DNA of 64,000 nucleotides from Apium graveolens (lineage: Eukaryota; Streptophyta; Magnoliopsida; Apiales; Apiaceae): contig NC_133653.1 in the NCBI RefSeq assembly GCF_009905375.1, forward strand, positions 91,561,671 through 91,625,670, in the 5' to 3' direction. Shown here piece by piece: positions 23,249 to 33,304 of the stretch. Position 1 is the stretch's first letter. Every line of letters begins with the position of its first letter. The notes beneath the pieces were generated by a model. It saw nothing but the letters and a program-made list of their open reading frames with translations, had not been told where the DNA came from and made no database searches. The position numbers and the translations under genes were made by a program.

Positions 23249-23320
23249 TTATTCTACCTGAGCTCGAACATAAGCATCAGCATCACAGGTCTTACGGGCA
23301 GTCTGCTTGAATCTAACCAT
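23249..23320 (-). CDS. Histone H3 tail-like LTR ORF, E1 left LTR
   Basis: 23 codons from ATG 23320 in strong context (GCCATGG), opening MVRFKQTARKTCDADAY. Against H3 (Met as 0), R2, K4, Q5, T6, A7, R8 and K9 match, and T10 replaces S10. It ends in TAA, but a good donor, CAG|GTAGAA at 23258/23257, falls in phase 0 after codon 21. It is the first ATG after the conserved hairpin. The copy in the 5' LTR (32547-32618) is the one expected to be transcribed into full-length RNA. Confidence 0.55.
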   Translation of the reverse strand: MVRFKQTARKTCDADAYVRAQVE

Positions 23321-23356
23321 GGCTGCTAGCTGTAATATCAGGGTAAAGCAAGAAGT

Positions 23357-23369
23357 GAGCCAAAAGCTC
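23357..23369 (-). promoter_or_regulatory. Conserved LTR hairpin, E1 left LTR
   Basis: Minus strand GAGCTTTTGGCTC, a GAGC/GCTC-type stem before the H3-like ORF, flanked by the shared context TTGAGC...CTCACTTCTTGC. Confidence 0.5.
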
Positions 23370-23740
23370 AACAAGTGCTAACAATACAACGCAAAGCATA
23401 AATCGAGATATACCTTTAGGAATGACAATGGAATGACATAATCAATGATAATCGAGAGATAAAACTTATGTGAGTTGGCATCATTTTGCTTGCATCAAAA
23501 CAAATTTTAAAACCATTCTTAATCAAAATCATTTTATGACGCTACGGATTACAGCCGGTGATCAGCCGCGAAGTAATCCCGAACCTCGCTGGGTTCTAAA
23601 ACATTATTGGGAATCCCTAGGCAACTTTTAAGCCTAATATAAGTGTGGAAAGGACTCGCGTCTCAGTCCAGATCCACCATTCAAAGAAAACATTTATCCC
23701 CCTTTGGGACTGAAAAATCCACATTTTAATCATTTTAAAA

Positions 23741-24008
23741 ACTGATGCCGATTTATGACAAAATCTCTTTCGACTGAAATCATTTTTTTTTTTTTATCAG
23801 GGGATTATAGATCAACTTGAAACACTGGAAATATGACACTAAATCTCAGGGCCATGATCCACTAGACTTTACTATACTGATGCCGATTTATGACAAAATC
23901 TCTTTTGACTGAAATCATTTTTTTTTTATCAGGGGATTATAGATCAACTTGAAACACTGGAAATATGACACTAAATCTCAGGGCCATGATCCACTAGACT
24001 TTACTATA
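23741..24008. repeat. 135-bp tandem duplication in E1 left LTR
   Basis: Two adjacent copies start ACTGATGCCGATTTATGAC at 23741 and 23876 and end near TTACTATA. They differ by one substitution (TTTCGACTG against TTTTGACTG) and in poly-T length. The right LTR has the same duplication, so it predates the insertion of E1. Confidence 0.9.
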
Positions 24009-26935
24009 TTAGGGTAATCGAGAGATTTCCATAAACAAGAATTTTGACAAGGAAATTAAGCAAGGCTATTGGATAATATGAAAGAGTAATGCCAAACTAG
24101 GCTTAAAGCAATGGTTGTAGACAAGGTATAGGTATTAGAACATCAAGAAGATAAGCATCACTGGTTCCAATAGGATAGAGGTGCTAAAATATAAAGGAAG
24201 TGATCATCAGCTCAAGATATAACAGGGCATCAAGCTTTAGGGTAAGGATAGGGTTATCAAACAATCATGAACGAATTTAAGAAAAGATTGGCTTTTAGGT
24301 ATCAAGATAAAGTTTCTATCGAGGTTATTTCAAGAGTTGAATCAAAGCATCAGGGTGCAACATCAAGATCTCTCAGGGATCAATAGCATGATAATCAAAA
24401 GGATCAATAAGGTATTATAACACATCTCTATTTTATCATGGCATTAAACTATCATGAAAGACTTTTGAACTACTTGCAATACGTACTCGAGGGTTCATGG
24501 CATCTCTATGTAACTCAAAGATAAACAAAAGATACTCTTGATTTAAATATATCAAAATGACTCAGGATAATTGCATCGATATATATATGAACTGTTTACA
24601 GTAAATGCGAAGGTCAAGTTGAATCACTTGCCTTGAGATAGACTGGTCTGGTCTGACTGGTAGGAGCAACAACGGAGCTTCACTCGACTTTTATGGCAAG
24701 TTTTCCCTCGTCTCGAGATCCTACATAAATAATAATAATCCTCATTATAATATATTCTTTCCATCTTAACCTATTTACAACCCGAAATTAAACATGGATG
24801 GCACTTAGGCCTATACACACTTAATTCATATCCACCATTTATATTTTCAAATGTACACACGTAGCCACATAATCACATATCGTATATTAATACCAAATAA
24901 CATCATATACACCATAATGCCACACTAGGCTTGGATGATCTCGACTCACCACTTAAGTTACTTGGTCGCTAACTAAACGAAGTCTTCGAATTTGGGCTTC
25001 CTAACTCAATGTGCCTTTCCTAAATTATCCAAAACCTATTGACCCTCACTTGTGCCTTTTGCTCTACTGACCTTATACTATCTTACAACTATGGTGGTCG
25101 ACCTAATACTCACTTCTAAGTGTCCTAAAACTATGTGATAAGTGAAAGTGCTCACTGGTGCAAATTTCAGAATGGTAACTAAGGTTTCTTGAGTGCATTA
25201 GACACTCTTAAACTACAAGTTTTTCTTCAAAATTTTTACACAAGACTCTCCTGACCTAAGGGCATCTCACAAGCTTGATGTGGCTCAAAGGCCTGGCTTG
25301 GGCCTCAAAGTGCACATCAATGACATGGTCAAAACTCACTCTAAACCTCAGGGTACTAAACTGATTTTTCTGCAGAAACTATAACTCTCATTTTCCAAGG
25401 TTTTGACTTGACAAACCCAATTATCAACAACTAAATACTTAAACCAAGACTTATACTTGGTATTCTACTGAACTAACTCCCTTTTTCTCAAAATACCCTT
25501 GGTGAGATCATCCTTACCTATGGTGCAACTATGGCAAAATAAAAGAGACTACTCTTTACAAATCACAAACCTTTATGCTCTTGAAGCAACAAGATATATA
25601 TATATATTTATTTTTTTTTCTTTTTATAAAAGATAACCACGAATTATTACCATGCAATAAGAAGTATAAATCAATATTAATACATTATTCCTACTGAAAT
25701 TAAGGCTCACTAACAACCATGAATCTAAATGATCAAAACTTCCAAAAATATCAAAAGTGATTTGCATGCATGCATGCTTTCGGATCTTTCAAGCCAAATC
25801 AACATGATTTCCAAATAAATTTTTATCATAATTCAACATGCAAGCCTAACATGGATTACAACTAAATGATCAACTAGCATGCAAAAGGATTTTATCAAGA
25901 TTTTACTACAAACTTCATGTTATCATCACAAAATACACAAAAATGTTAACAAGGCAACAAAACACCATCCATTCGGCTCCTATCAAGTCATGGCCGAATG
26001 GATTAGGGTAAAAACAGCATTCGCATAAGTGTAACACTCTTATGTCTAGCCATTCTTGACCCTATGATACTATAACTCATGGTGAAAGCCTTAGATTCAC
26101 AAGAATCAAGGAGGTTCACTTTGAGTTTAACCAAAACATCACCATGCAAGGTCAAAACATAGGTTTTTCACTCTAAACTTTTGAAATATATAAGAATAAC
26201 ATATAGGGAGTAAAATTACTTGAATATAAGATGATTGTTTGGGTGAAAGAATGAAGAAATGAAGGGGATGGAGGGCCTCGGCTATGGGATGGCCGAGAGG
26301 GAGGGTTGAGCCGAGAGGGAGGGAGGAGAAAAGGGAAGGGTGGAGTGAAAATGGAGTGATCATCACTTTAGTTTTGTTTTTATGTCTTTGACTAGGCTAA
26401 ATGTGAGTGGATTTAGGAAATGACAAGAGTAACCCTCTAGCTAAAGTTAGGCAAATTTGCATGCAAGGTCAAGGAGGTAATTTGGCTAGCAAAATGTGAG
26501 TTAGTGGGGTGGAGAATGTCTTCTTTGCCCTTTGGTTAAATAGAAGAGAGTTTGCATGCAAGGTTATTCATGTAATTTAATAATTATGACAACTAAAATT
26601 TATAATGATTTATTTTTATAAAATAAAATACAAGTTCAAAAATTATAAAATTTCTACCATAAATTAACTTGTATTTTTAGAGACTTTATAAAATCATTTT
26701 CACAATTTGTGTACAAAATGTCTTTTAAAAGAAAATTTTTCCAAAGCTTAGAATATTCCTTATAAATCAAAAATAAAGAAATTAAATAAATTCTTGCTTT
26801 GAAAAATCATATACTACCCAAAGCAAATTTATAATGCAGAAATTTTCACTCACACAAACGTACAAGCATTGAATATATTTTTATTTAACTTAATATTATT
26901 CACAAATAATATTACATAAAATGCCGGTCGTAACA

Positions 26936-26964
26936 TCCTCTCCCCCTTAAGGGATTCTGTCCCC
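26936..26964 (-). other. Polypurine tract, E1
   Basis: Minus strand GGGGACAGAATCC then CTTAAGGGGGAGAGGA directly before LTR start TGTTACGACC. Confidence 0.88.
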
Positions 26965-26969
26965 AGAAT

Positions 26970-29900
26970 CTAAGAGAACAGATGAGGATACCGGGAACGC
27001 ATATCAGACTCTAACTCCCAAGTCGACTCTTCGACCTTAGGGTTCCTCCAAAGTACTTTCACTAACTTTACTGATTTATTTCTAAGACTCTTTACTTGCC
27101 AGTCGAGTACTTTAACCGGTTGCTCCACAAATGACAGGTCTGCCTGAATTTCTACAGGTTCATATTCTATCACATGGCTAGCGTCAGGATTGTACTTCTT
27201 AAGCAACGACACATGGAACACATTATGCACATGCTGATACTGAGGTGGTAAGGCCAACTCGTAGGCCACCTTTCCTACTTGACTCAAAATCTCAAAAGGA
27301 CCTACGTATCTAGGTGCTAACTTTCCTTTCTTGCCAAATCTTATCAACCCTTTCCTAGGTGACACTTTTAGCAACACAGCTTCGCCAATTTGGAATTGAA
27401 CATCCTTACGCGCTGGATCCGCATACTTCCTCTGTCTATCTTGAGCAGCAAGCAACCTTTTCTGAATTAACTTGACTGAGTCATGCAACTGTTGTACCAA
27501 TTCTGAGCCGAGAATTCTTCCTTCTCCTACTTCATCCCAACTTGTTGGTGATCTACATTTTCGCCCGTACAAAGCTTCATATGGTGGCATGCCGATACTG
27601 GAATGATAGCTGTTGTTATATGAAAATTCAATTAATGGCAGGTGGTCGTCCCAACTTCCAGCAAAATCGATTGCACAACTGCGCAACATGTCTTCAATTG
27701 TTTGAATTGTTCTTTCACTCTGGCCATCAGTCTACGGGTGATACGCCGTGCTCATATTCAACTTCGTGCCAAGACATTCCTGGAATTGCTTCCAGAATCT
27801 TGAGTTAAATCGGGGATCTCTGTCTGAAACTATTGATACAGGTACTCCATGCCTTAATACGATTTCGTGCACATACAGATGAACCAACTTGTCCAGTGAC
27901 GACTTCTCATTTATTGGAAGGAAATGCGCCGACTTCGTAAGACGATCAATTATAACCCATATTGCGTCATGTCCGGACTTTGTTCGTGGTAGTCCTACTA
28001 TAAAGTCCATAGCGATATTTTCCCATTTCCATTCTGGAATCTTCAGGGGCTGAATTAATCCGCTTGGTCGTTGATGTTCTGCCTTTACTTTCTGACAGGT
28101 ATAGCACTTCGCAACCCATTCTGCCACGTCTCTTTTCATATTTGGCCACCAAAAGTTCTTCTTTAAGTCTTGATACATCTTGGTGCTTCCCGGGTGGATT
28201 GAAAATTTCGAATGGTGGGCTTCATGGAGGATCTCATTCTTTAATTCAGATACATGGGGAATCCATATTCTGGATGAAAACCTTAGTATTCCTTGCTCAT
28301 CCCTTTTAGTATTAATCTCTTCTCCAGATAACTGATTTTTCTCTTTTTCCATTACTTCCTCTTGATACTTCTTTATCTTTTCCAGTAGTGTTGGCTGAAA
28401 GGTCATTGCATGACAAACTTCTTTGACTTTCCCATAAGCACAAAGTTCCAATTCAAATTTTCCGATTTCTTCGGATAACTCTTTTGATGTTATCATTATA
28501 TTCAATCTTTCCTTCCGACTCAGCGCATCGGCCACTACGTTCGCCTTTCCAGGATGGTAATTTATCGAACAGTCATAGTCCTTAATCAATTCCAGCCATC
28601 TCCTCTGCCTCATATTGAGCTCTTTCTGAGTAAAAATGTACTTTAAACTCTTGTGATCCGTGTAGATTTCACACTTTTCTCCATAGAGATAGTGTCTCCA
28701 AATCTTGAGTGCGAACACTATGGCGGCTAGTTCCAAGTCATGCGTCGGATACTTTAACTCGTGCGGCTTCAACTGTCTTGACGCATATGCTATTACCTTA
28801 CTGTGTTGCATCAACACACAACCCAAACCCTTATGTGAAGCGTCGCTGAATATTACAAAATTCCCTTGATCATCGGGAAGTACCAACACCGGAGCTGTTA
28901 CCAACTTCTGTTTTAACTCTTGAAAGCTATTTTCACATTCTGCACTCCATTCAAACTTTTGATTCTTTCTGGTTAACTTGGTCAATGGTGTGGCGATCTT
29001 CGAGAAATCCTTGACGAATCTTCTATAGTATCCGGCCAATCCTAGAAAACTTCGCACTTCCGTAGGAGTCCTTGGCCTCTCCCAACTCATAACTGCCTCA
29101 ATCTTCGCCGGATCCACTTTAATTCCATCATTTCCAATAACATGCCCCAAAAATTGAACTTCCTTTAACCAAAACTCACATTTGGTAAACTTGGCATACA
29201 ACTTCTCTTGTCGGAGTATCTCCAATGCTATCCAGAGGTGCTGCATATGTTCTTCTTCCGATTTAGAATAAATAAGGATGTCATCAATAAATACCACGAC
29301 AAATTTATCCAAATACTTCTTAAATACTCGATTCATCAGATCCATGAATGCGGCCGGAGCGTTGGTCAATCCAAACGGCATTACTAGGAATTCATAATGC
29401 CCATATCTGGTCCTAAATGCGGTCTTGGGAATATCTTCTTCCTTGATCTTTAATTGATGGTATCCCGATCTCAAGTCAATCTTCGAAAAACATTTTGCTC
29501 CCTTTAACTGATCAAAAAGGTCATCTATCCTTGGTAGCGGGTAGCGGTTCTTGATCGTTACTTTATTCAACTCCCGGTAATCTATGCATAGACGCATACT
29601 CCCATCTTTCTTCTTCACAAAGAGAACAGGTGCTCCCCATGGCGACGTACTTGGTCGTATCACTCCCTTATCCAATAATTCTTGTAGCTGGCTCGCCAAC
29701 TCTTTCATTTCTGCTGGTGCCATCCTATACGGAGCCTTTGAAACTGGTTCCGTGCCTGGAGCAAGGTTGATCTCGAACTCAATTTGTCGATCTGGTGGTA
29801 AGCCTGGTAGTTCGTCGGGAAACACATCGGGGAACTCATTAACTACAGGAATATCTTCCATGCTGGGGCTGCCTCTCTCTGAATCCACTACATATGCTAG

Positions 29901-31583
29901 GAACGACTCACAACCTTTTCTAAGTAACTTCTTAGCCTGAATAATTGTAAGAAATAGTCGCTCTTGCCTCTGTCCCTTAAATACTACCTTCTCTCCACTC
30001 TTCGTCTTTAAATACACTCTCTTGGTCTTACAATTTATCTGAGCGCTATTCTCTCCTAACCAATCCATTCCTAAAATTATATCAAACTCTCCCAGCTTGA
30101 AGAGTATCAAGTCGGCCGAGAACTTATATCCCGAAATATCAATCTCACATTTTGGACAAAATTGATTCACAGGAATCTTCTCTTGGTTCGCAATTACCAC
30201 ATTTACTACCTCACTCATAACCGTTTTATCACATTGGATCTTATCAACAGAAGATTCTGATATGAAAGATCTTGTGGCTCCCGAATCAATCAATACTTTG
30301 GCTTTGACATTATTGAGTAAAAGTGTACCTGCTATCACCTCAGAATTCTGAACAGCATCTTTCATCTTTAGATCAAATGTCCTTGCTGTTGCTTGCGGGG
30401 TTGGTGCGGGTGGTGGAGGTAATGCCAATACCTCAGCTGGCACGCTTGCACTGGTACTTGCCACGTTCATCAGAGCTCTGACTGGTCCTGTTGCCTTACA
30501 CTCCCTAGCCATGTGTCCAGTCTTCCCACATTTGTAGCACGTAACTCCTGGCTTCGGCATCTTGCACTCATTTGCCAAATGTCCCTTCTGATTGCACCTA
30601 TAACAGGTCATACTCAGCTTATTGCATACTCCGGGGTGCCTTCTTCCACAGTGCTTGCATTCTGGCCTCTGGAACCTGTTTTCTCCAACTTGCCCTTGGC
30701 TTGCCTGATTGTTCCCTTTTGATTCTTGCCTTTTGCCCAAATTTCCTTTCCTTTGAAAATTTCCGCCCTTCTGGAAACCAATCCTCTTTACATTCCGATC
30801 TTGCGAACTTCCAGCTTCAGACTTTTCTCCATAAAATGGAACCTTCCTCTTCTTGTTATCCCTCTCTTTCCTTGACTGCATCCCATTATTCTCAATCAGA
30901 GCAGCTTTCTGTACTACTCCCGCATAAGTTTCAAGCTCAAACATAGCCACCCTATCTCTGATCCAAGGCTCCAATCCTTGCTGAAATTTCTTTGCTTTTT
31001 CTTCCTCAGTGCTAGTATACTTTGTCACAAACCTTGACAACTCAGTGAACTTCTTCTCATATTCCAGTACAGTCATGTTCCCTTGTTTTAACTCAAGAAA
31101 TTTTAGCTCCATCTGATTCTGCATGTACTTAGGGTAATACTTGTCCAGAAATAACTTCTTAAATCTCTCCCAAGAAATCTGCTGAGTGACTTCCATAGCT
31201 TTTACTGATTCCCACCAATAAATGACTTCTCCCTTCAAGAAGTAAGTGGCATACAGCGTCTTCTGATCGTCTCCTAACTGTACCAACTCAAAAGCCCTTT
31301 CCATCTCCTTGATCCATGTGTTTGCTATCACTGGATCAGTGGTATCATGAAATACAGGTGGATTCACACTCTGAAAAGCCTTGAAAGTGACAATTTGTCT
31401 TGGTGGTACTGGTGGTTCAGGTGGTTGATATGGCTCACGGTTATCTTGGTTTTCAATTCGTTGTTGAAGAGTTAGTTGTTGTTGAGCTATAGCATTGGTT
31501 TGCTGTTGCAAGGTTTCCAGTAGTCGAAGAATATTTGGGTCTGTGGTGAAGGTGGTTGTTGGATTCTTCTTTTTGGGAGGCAT
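26970..31583 (-). pseudogene. E1 Gag-Pol polyprotein, intact except one TAG
   Basis: ATG at 31583 ([10 protein letters not shown]), one frame to a stop at 26970, about 1537 codons. Rough domains: gag 1-300; zinc knuckles at about 327-340 ([14 protein letters not shown]) and 349-362 ([14 protein letters not shown]), preceded by [12 protein letters not shown]; protease [11 protein letters not shown] at about 431-441; RT with FIDD at about 765-768; RNase H from about 912 ([10 protein letters not shown]); integrase zinc finger from about 1130, core [12 protein letters not shown] and [15 protein letters not shown] region; chromodomain (WRNPKVEESTWELESDM) to the end. The only break seen is TAG at 27732-27734 in the integrase HPQTDGQ motif, where Gln is expected (CAG to TAG). 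Downstream sequence is intact in frame. This is either a recent inactivating mutation, a sequencing difference or a read-through stop. Confidence 0.95.
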
Positions 31584-31884
31584 GATCCTGAAATAAGAGT
31601 TGTGTTATAACAAATATGAATGATAAAATGATTCGAGGGTATCGCATGGCATTCTTGTTTACATATGGGGTCAAGTTTCCAGATATGATGACAAAACATA
31701 AAATAACAGTTGAGAGCAGATGGAACAATAGCAAATAATTATTGAAATTTTAAAGGTCACAGTACATAGGATTGGGACATAGTCTGATTCTAGAAATAAC
31801 AGGCTTATTTAAAGGAAAGACGGAAACAACTGGGGATTCCATAGAGTCTGATAGTACAACAACATGAAAGGTAAATGGAAAGAA

Positions 31885-32236
31885 CTAAGGCTCCACTCCA
31901 TCTGAACGGGGCTTGGTAGTCTTTTCCTCTCGAAGCGTCTTCACAATGCTCTGGAGCTCATCTGCCACCATCTGAATGACATACTGGCTGGTACGGTCCC
32001 GGTGTGCTGGCATCTCCTCAAGCTTAGTGTTGACGTACCGAACCAAGGTCTCAAGTCTCGCAATCATCTGCTCCTTGGGCTTCCCTTCGTAGTTTCGGCT
32101 GTCCGGATACACGTTCTTCAGTCGGTCTATCAGTCGGTCGTACTTGCCCTGAAGCATGTCGAACTCGCGCCTCAACTCAGCATACACGGAGAAAGCAATA
32201 GTGTCGTCCGACCCAGAGGATGACGAGGAATGCGCC
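31885..32236 (-). CDS. E1 pre-gag ORF (predicted exon 2, helical protein)
   Basis: The frame opens through AHSSSSSGSDD, then YAELRREFDMLQGKYDRL and a long charged, helix-prone region to a stop at 31885; about 117 codons from the candidate acceptor. It occupies the same place as the family-A pre-gag ORF and shares the SSGSD start, a DRL segment and a basic/acidic helical C-terminus. The only nearby AG acceptor (GTCAACAAAG| at 32237/32236) would enter this frame one base out of phase with the E1 H3-like exon, so in-frame fusion is not supported in E1 as sequenced. No ATG starts the ORF; only a GTG (32185-32187) lies near its beginning. That fits an exon better than a free-standing gene. Confidence 0.5.
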
Positions 32237-32361
32237 CTTTGTTGACAACCAATAAGAGGAGTATTAATAATAATTTACTTTACCTTCTCTCTCGCGTAAT
32301 ATCTATAACCTACACACAAATCCTATAACCTATTTGGGCTGTCCAGGGACTCTAAACCGTT

Positions 32362-32373
32362 GCTCTGATACCA
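32362..32373 (-). other. Primer binding site (initiator tRNA-Met), E1
   Basis: TGGTATCAGAGC on the minus strand, five bases from the right LTR at 32379. Confidence 0.92.
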
Positions 32374-32546
32374 AAACCTGTCACACCCCCAACTTAAATA
32401 GCAAAATAATTATAGCTATTACATCATTTTAATGAGTATTACACAACCAAAATCCAAGATCTTACAGTTTAGGGTTTGGAACTGCCCAACACTACCAACT
32501 ATTACATCTGATTACAAATACCGAGTCCTCACACAACTATTATTAC

Positions 32547-32618
32547 TTATTCTACCTGAGCTCGAACATAAGCATCAGCATCACAGGTCTTACGGGCAGT
32601 CTGCTTGAATCTAACCAT
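32547..32618 (-). CDS. Histone H3 tail-like LTR ORF, E1 5' LTR
   Basis: Identical to 23249-23320: MVRFKQTARKT start, donor CAG|GTAGAA at 32556/32555. It lies upstream of the E1 primer binding site and pre-gag ORF, so it is the copy that would be in the genomic RNA. KQTARK matches H3 residues 4-9 exactly. Confidence 0.55.
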   Translation of the reverse strand: MVRFKQTARKTCDADAYVRAQVE

Positions 32619-32654
32619 GGCTGCTAGCTGTAATATCAGGGTAAAGCAAGAAGT

Positions 32655-32667
32655 GAGCCAAAAGCTC
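32655..32667 (-). promoter_or_regulatory. Conserved LTR hairpin, E1 5' LTR
   Basis: GAGCTTTTGGCTC on the minus strand, 37 bases upstream of the H3-like ATG. Confidence 0.5.
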
Positions 32668-33038
32668 AACAAGTGCTAACAATACAACGCAAAGCATAAA
32701 TCGAGATATACCTTTAGGAATGACAATGGAATGACATAATCAATGATAATCGAGAGATAAAACTTATGTGAGTTGGCATCATTTTGCTTGCATCAAAACA
32801 AATTTTAAAACCATTCTTAATCAAAATCATTTTATGACGCTACGGATTACAGCCGGTGATCAGCCGCGAAGTAATCCCGAACCTCGCTGGGTTCTAAAAC
32901 ATTATTGGGAATCCCTAGGCAACTTTTAAGCCTAATATAAGTGTGGAAAGGACTCGCGTCTCAGTCCAGATCCACCATTCAAAGAAAACATTTATCCCCC
33001 TTTGGGACTGAAAAATCCACATTTTAATCATTTTAAAA

Positions 33039-33304
33039 ACTGATGCCGATTTATGACAAAATCTCTTTCGACTGAAATCATTTTTTTTTTTTTATCAGGG
33101 GATTATAGATCAACTTGAAACACTGGAAATATGACACTAAATCTCAGGGCCATGATCCACTAGACTTTACTATACTGATGCCGATTTATGACAAAATCTC
33201 TTTTGACTGAAATCATTTTTTTTTATCAGGGGATTATAGATCAACTTGAAACACTGGAAATATGACACTAAATCTCAGGGCCATGATCCACTAGACTTTA
33301 CTAT
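33039..33304. repeat. 135-bp tandem duplication in E1 right LTR
   Basis: Copies begin at 33039 and 33174 with ACTGATGCCGATTTATGAC; same arrangement as in the left LTR. Confidence 0.9.

Larger units (their letters stand above)
23081..26935 (-). repeat. E1 left LTR (3' LTR)
   Basis: Plus strand TGTCACACCCCC to GGTCGTAACA. Contains the H3-like ORF, its hairpin, a 135-bp tandem duplication, several CATGCA motifs and a CT-rich stretch (minus strand) near 26235-26345. No other coding capacity is supported. Confidence 0.95.

Noticed and set aside
26139..26366. 75-aa minus frame in E1 LTRs (also 35433-35660)
   Set aside because: Low-complexity Pro/Leu/Ser translation of a purine/pyrimidine-biased tract; identical only because LTRs are identical.
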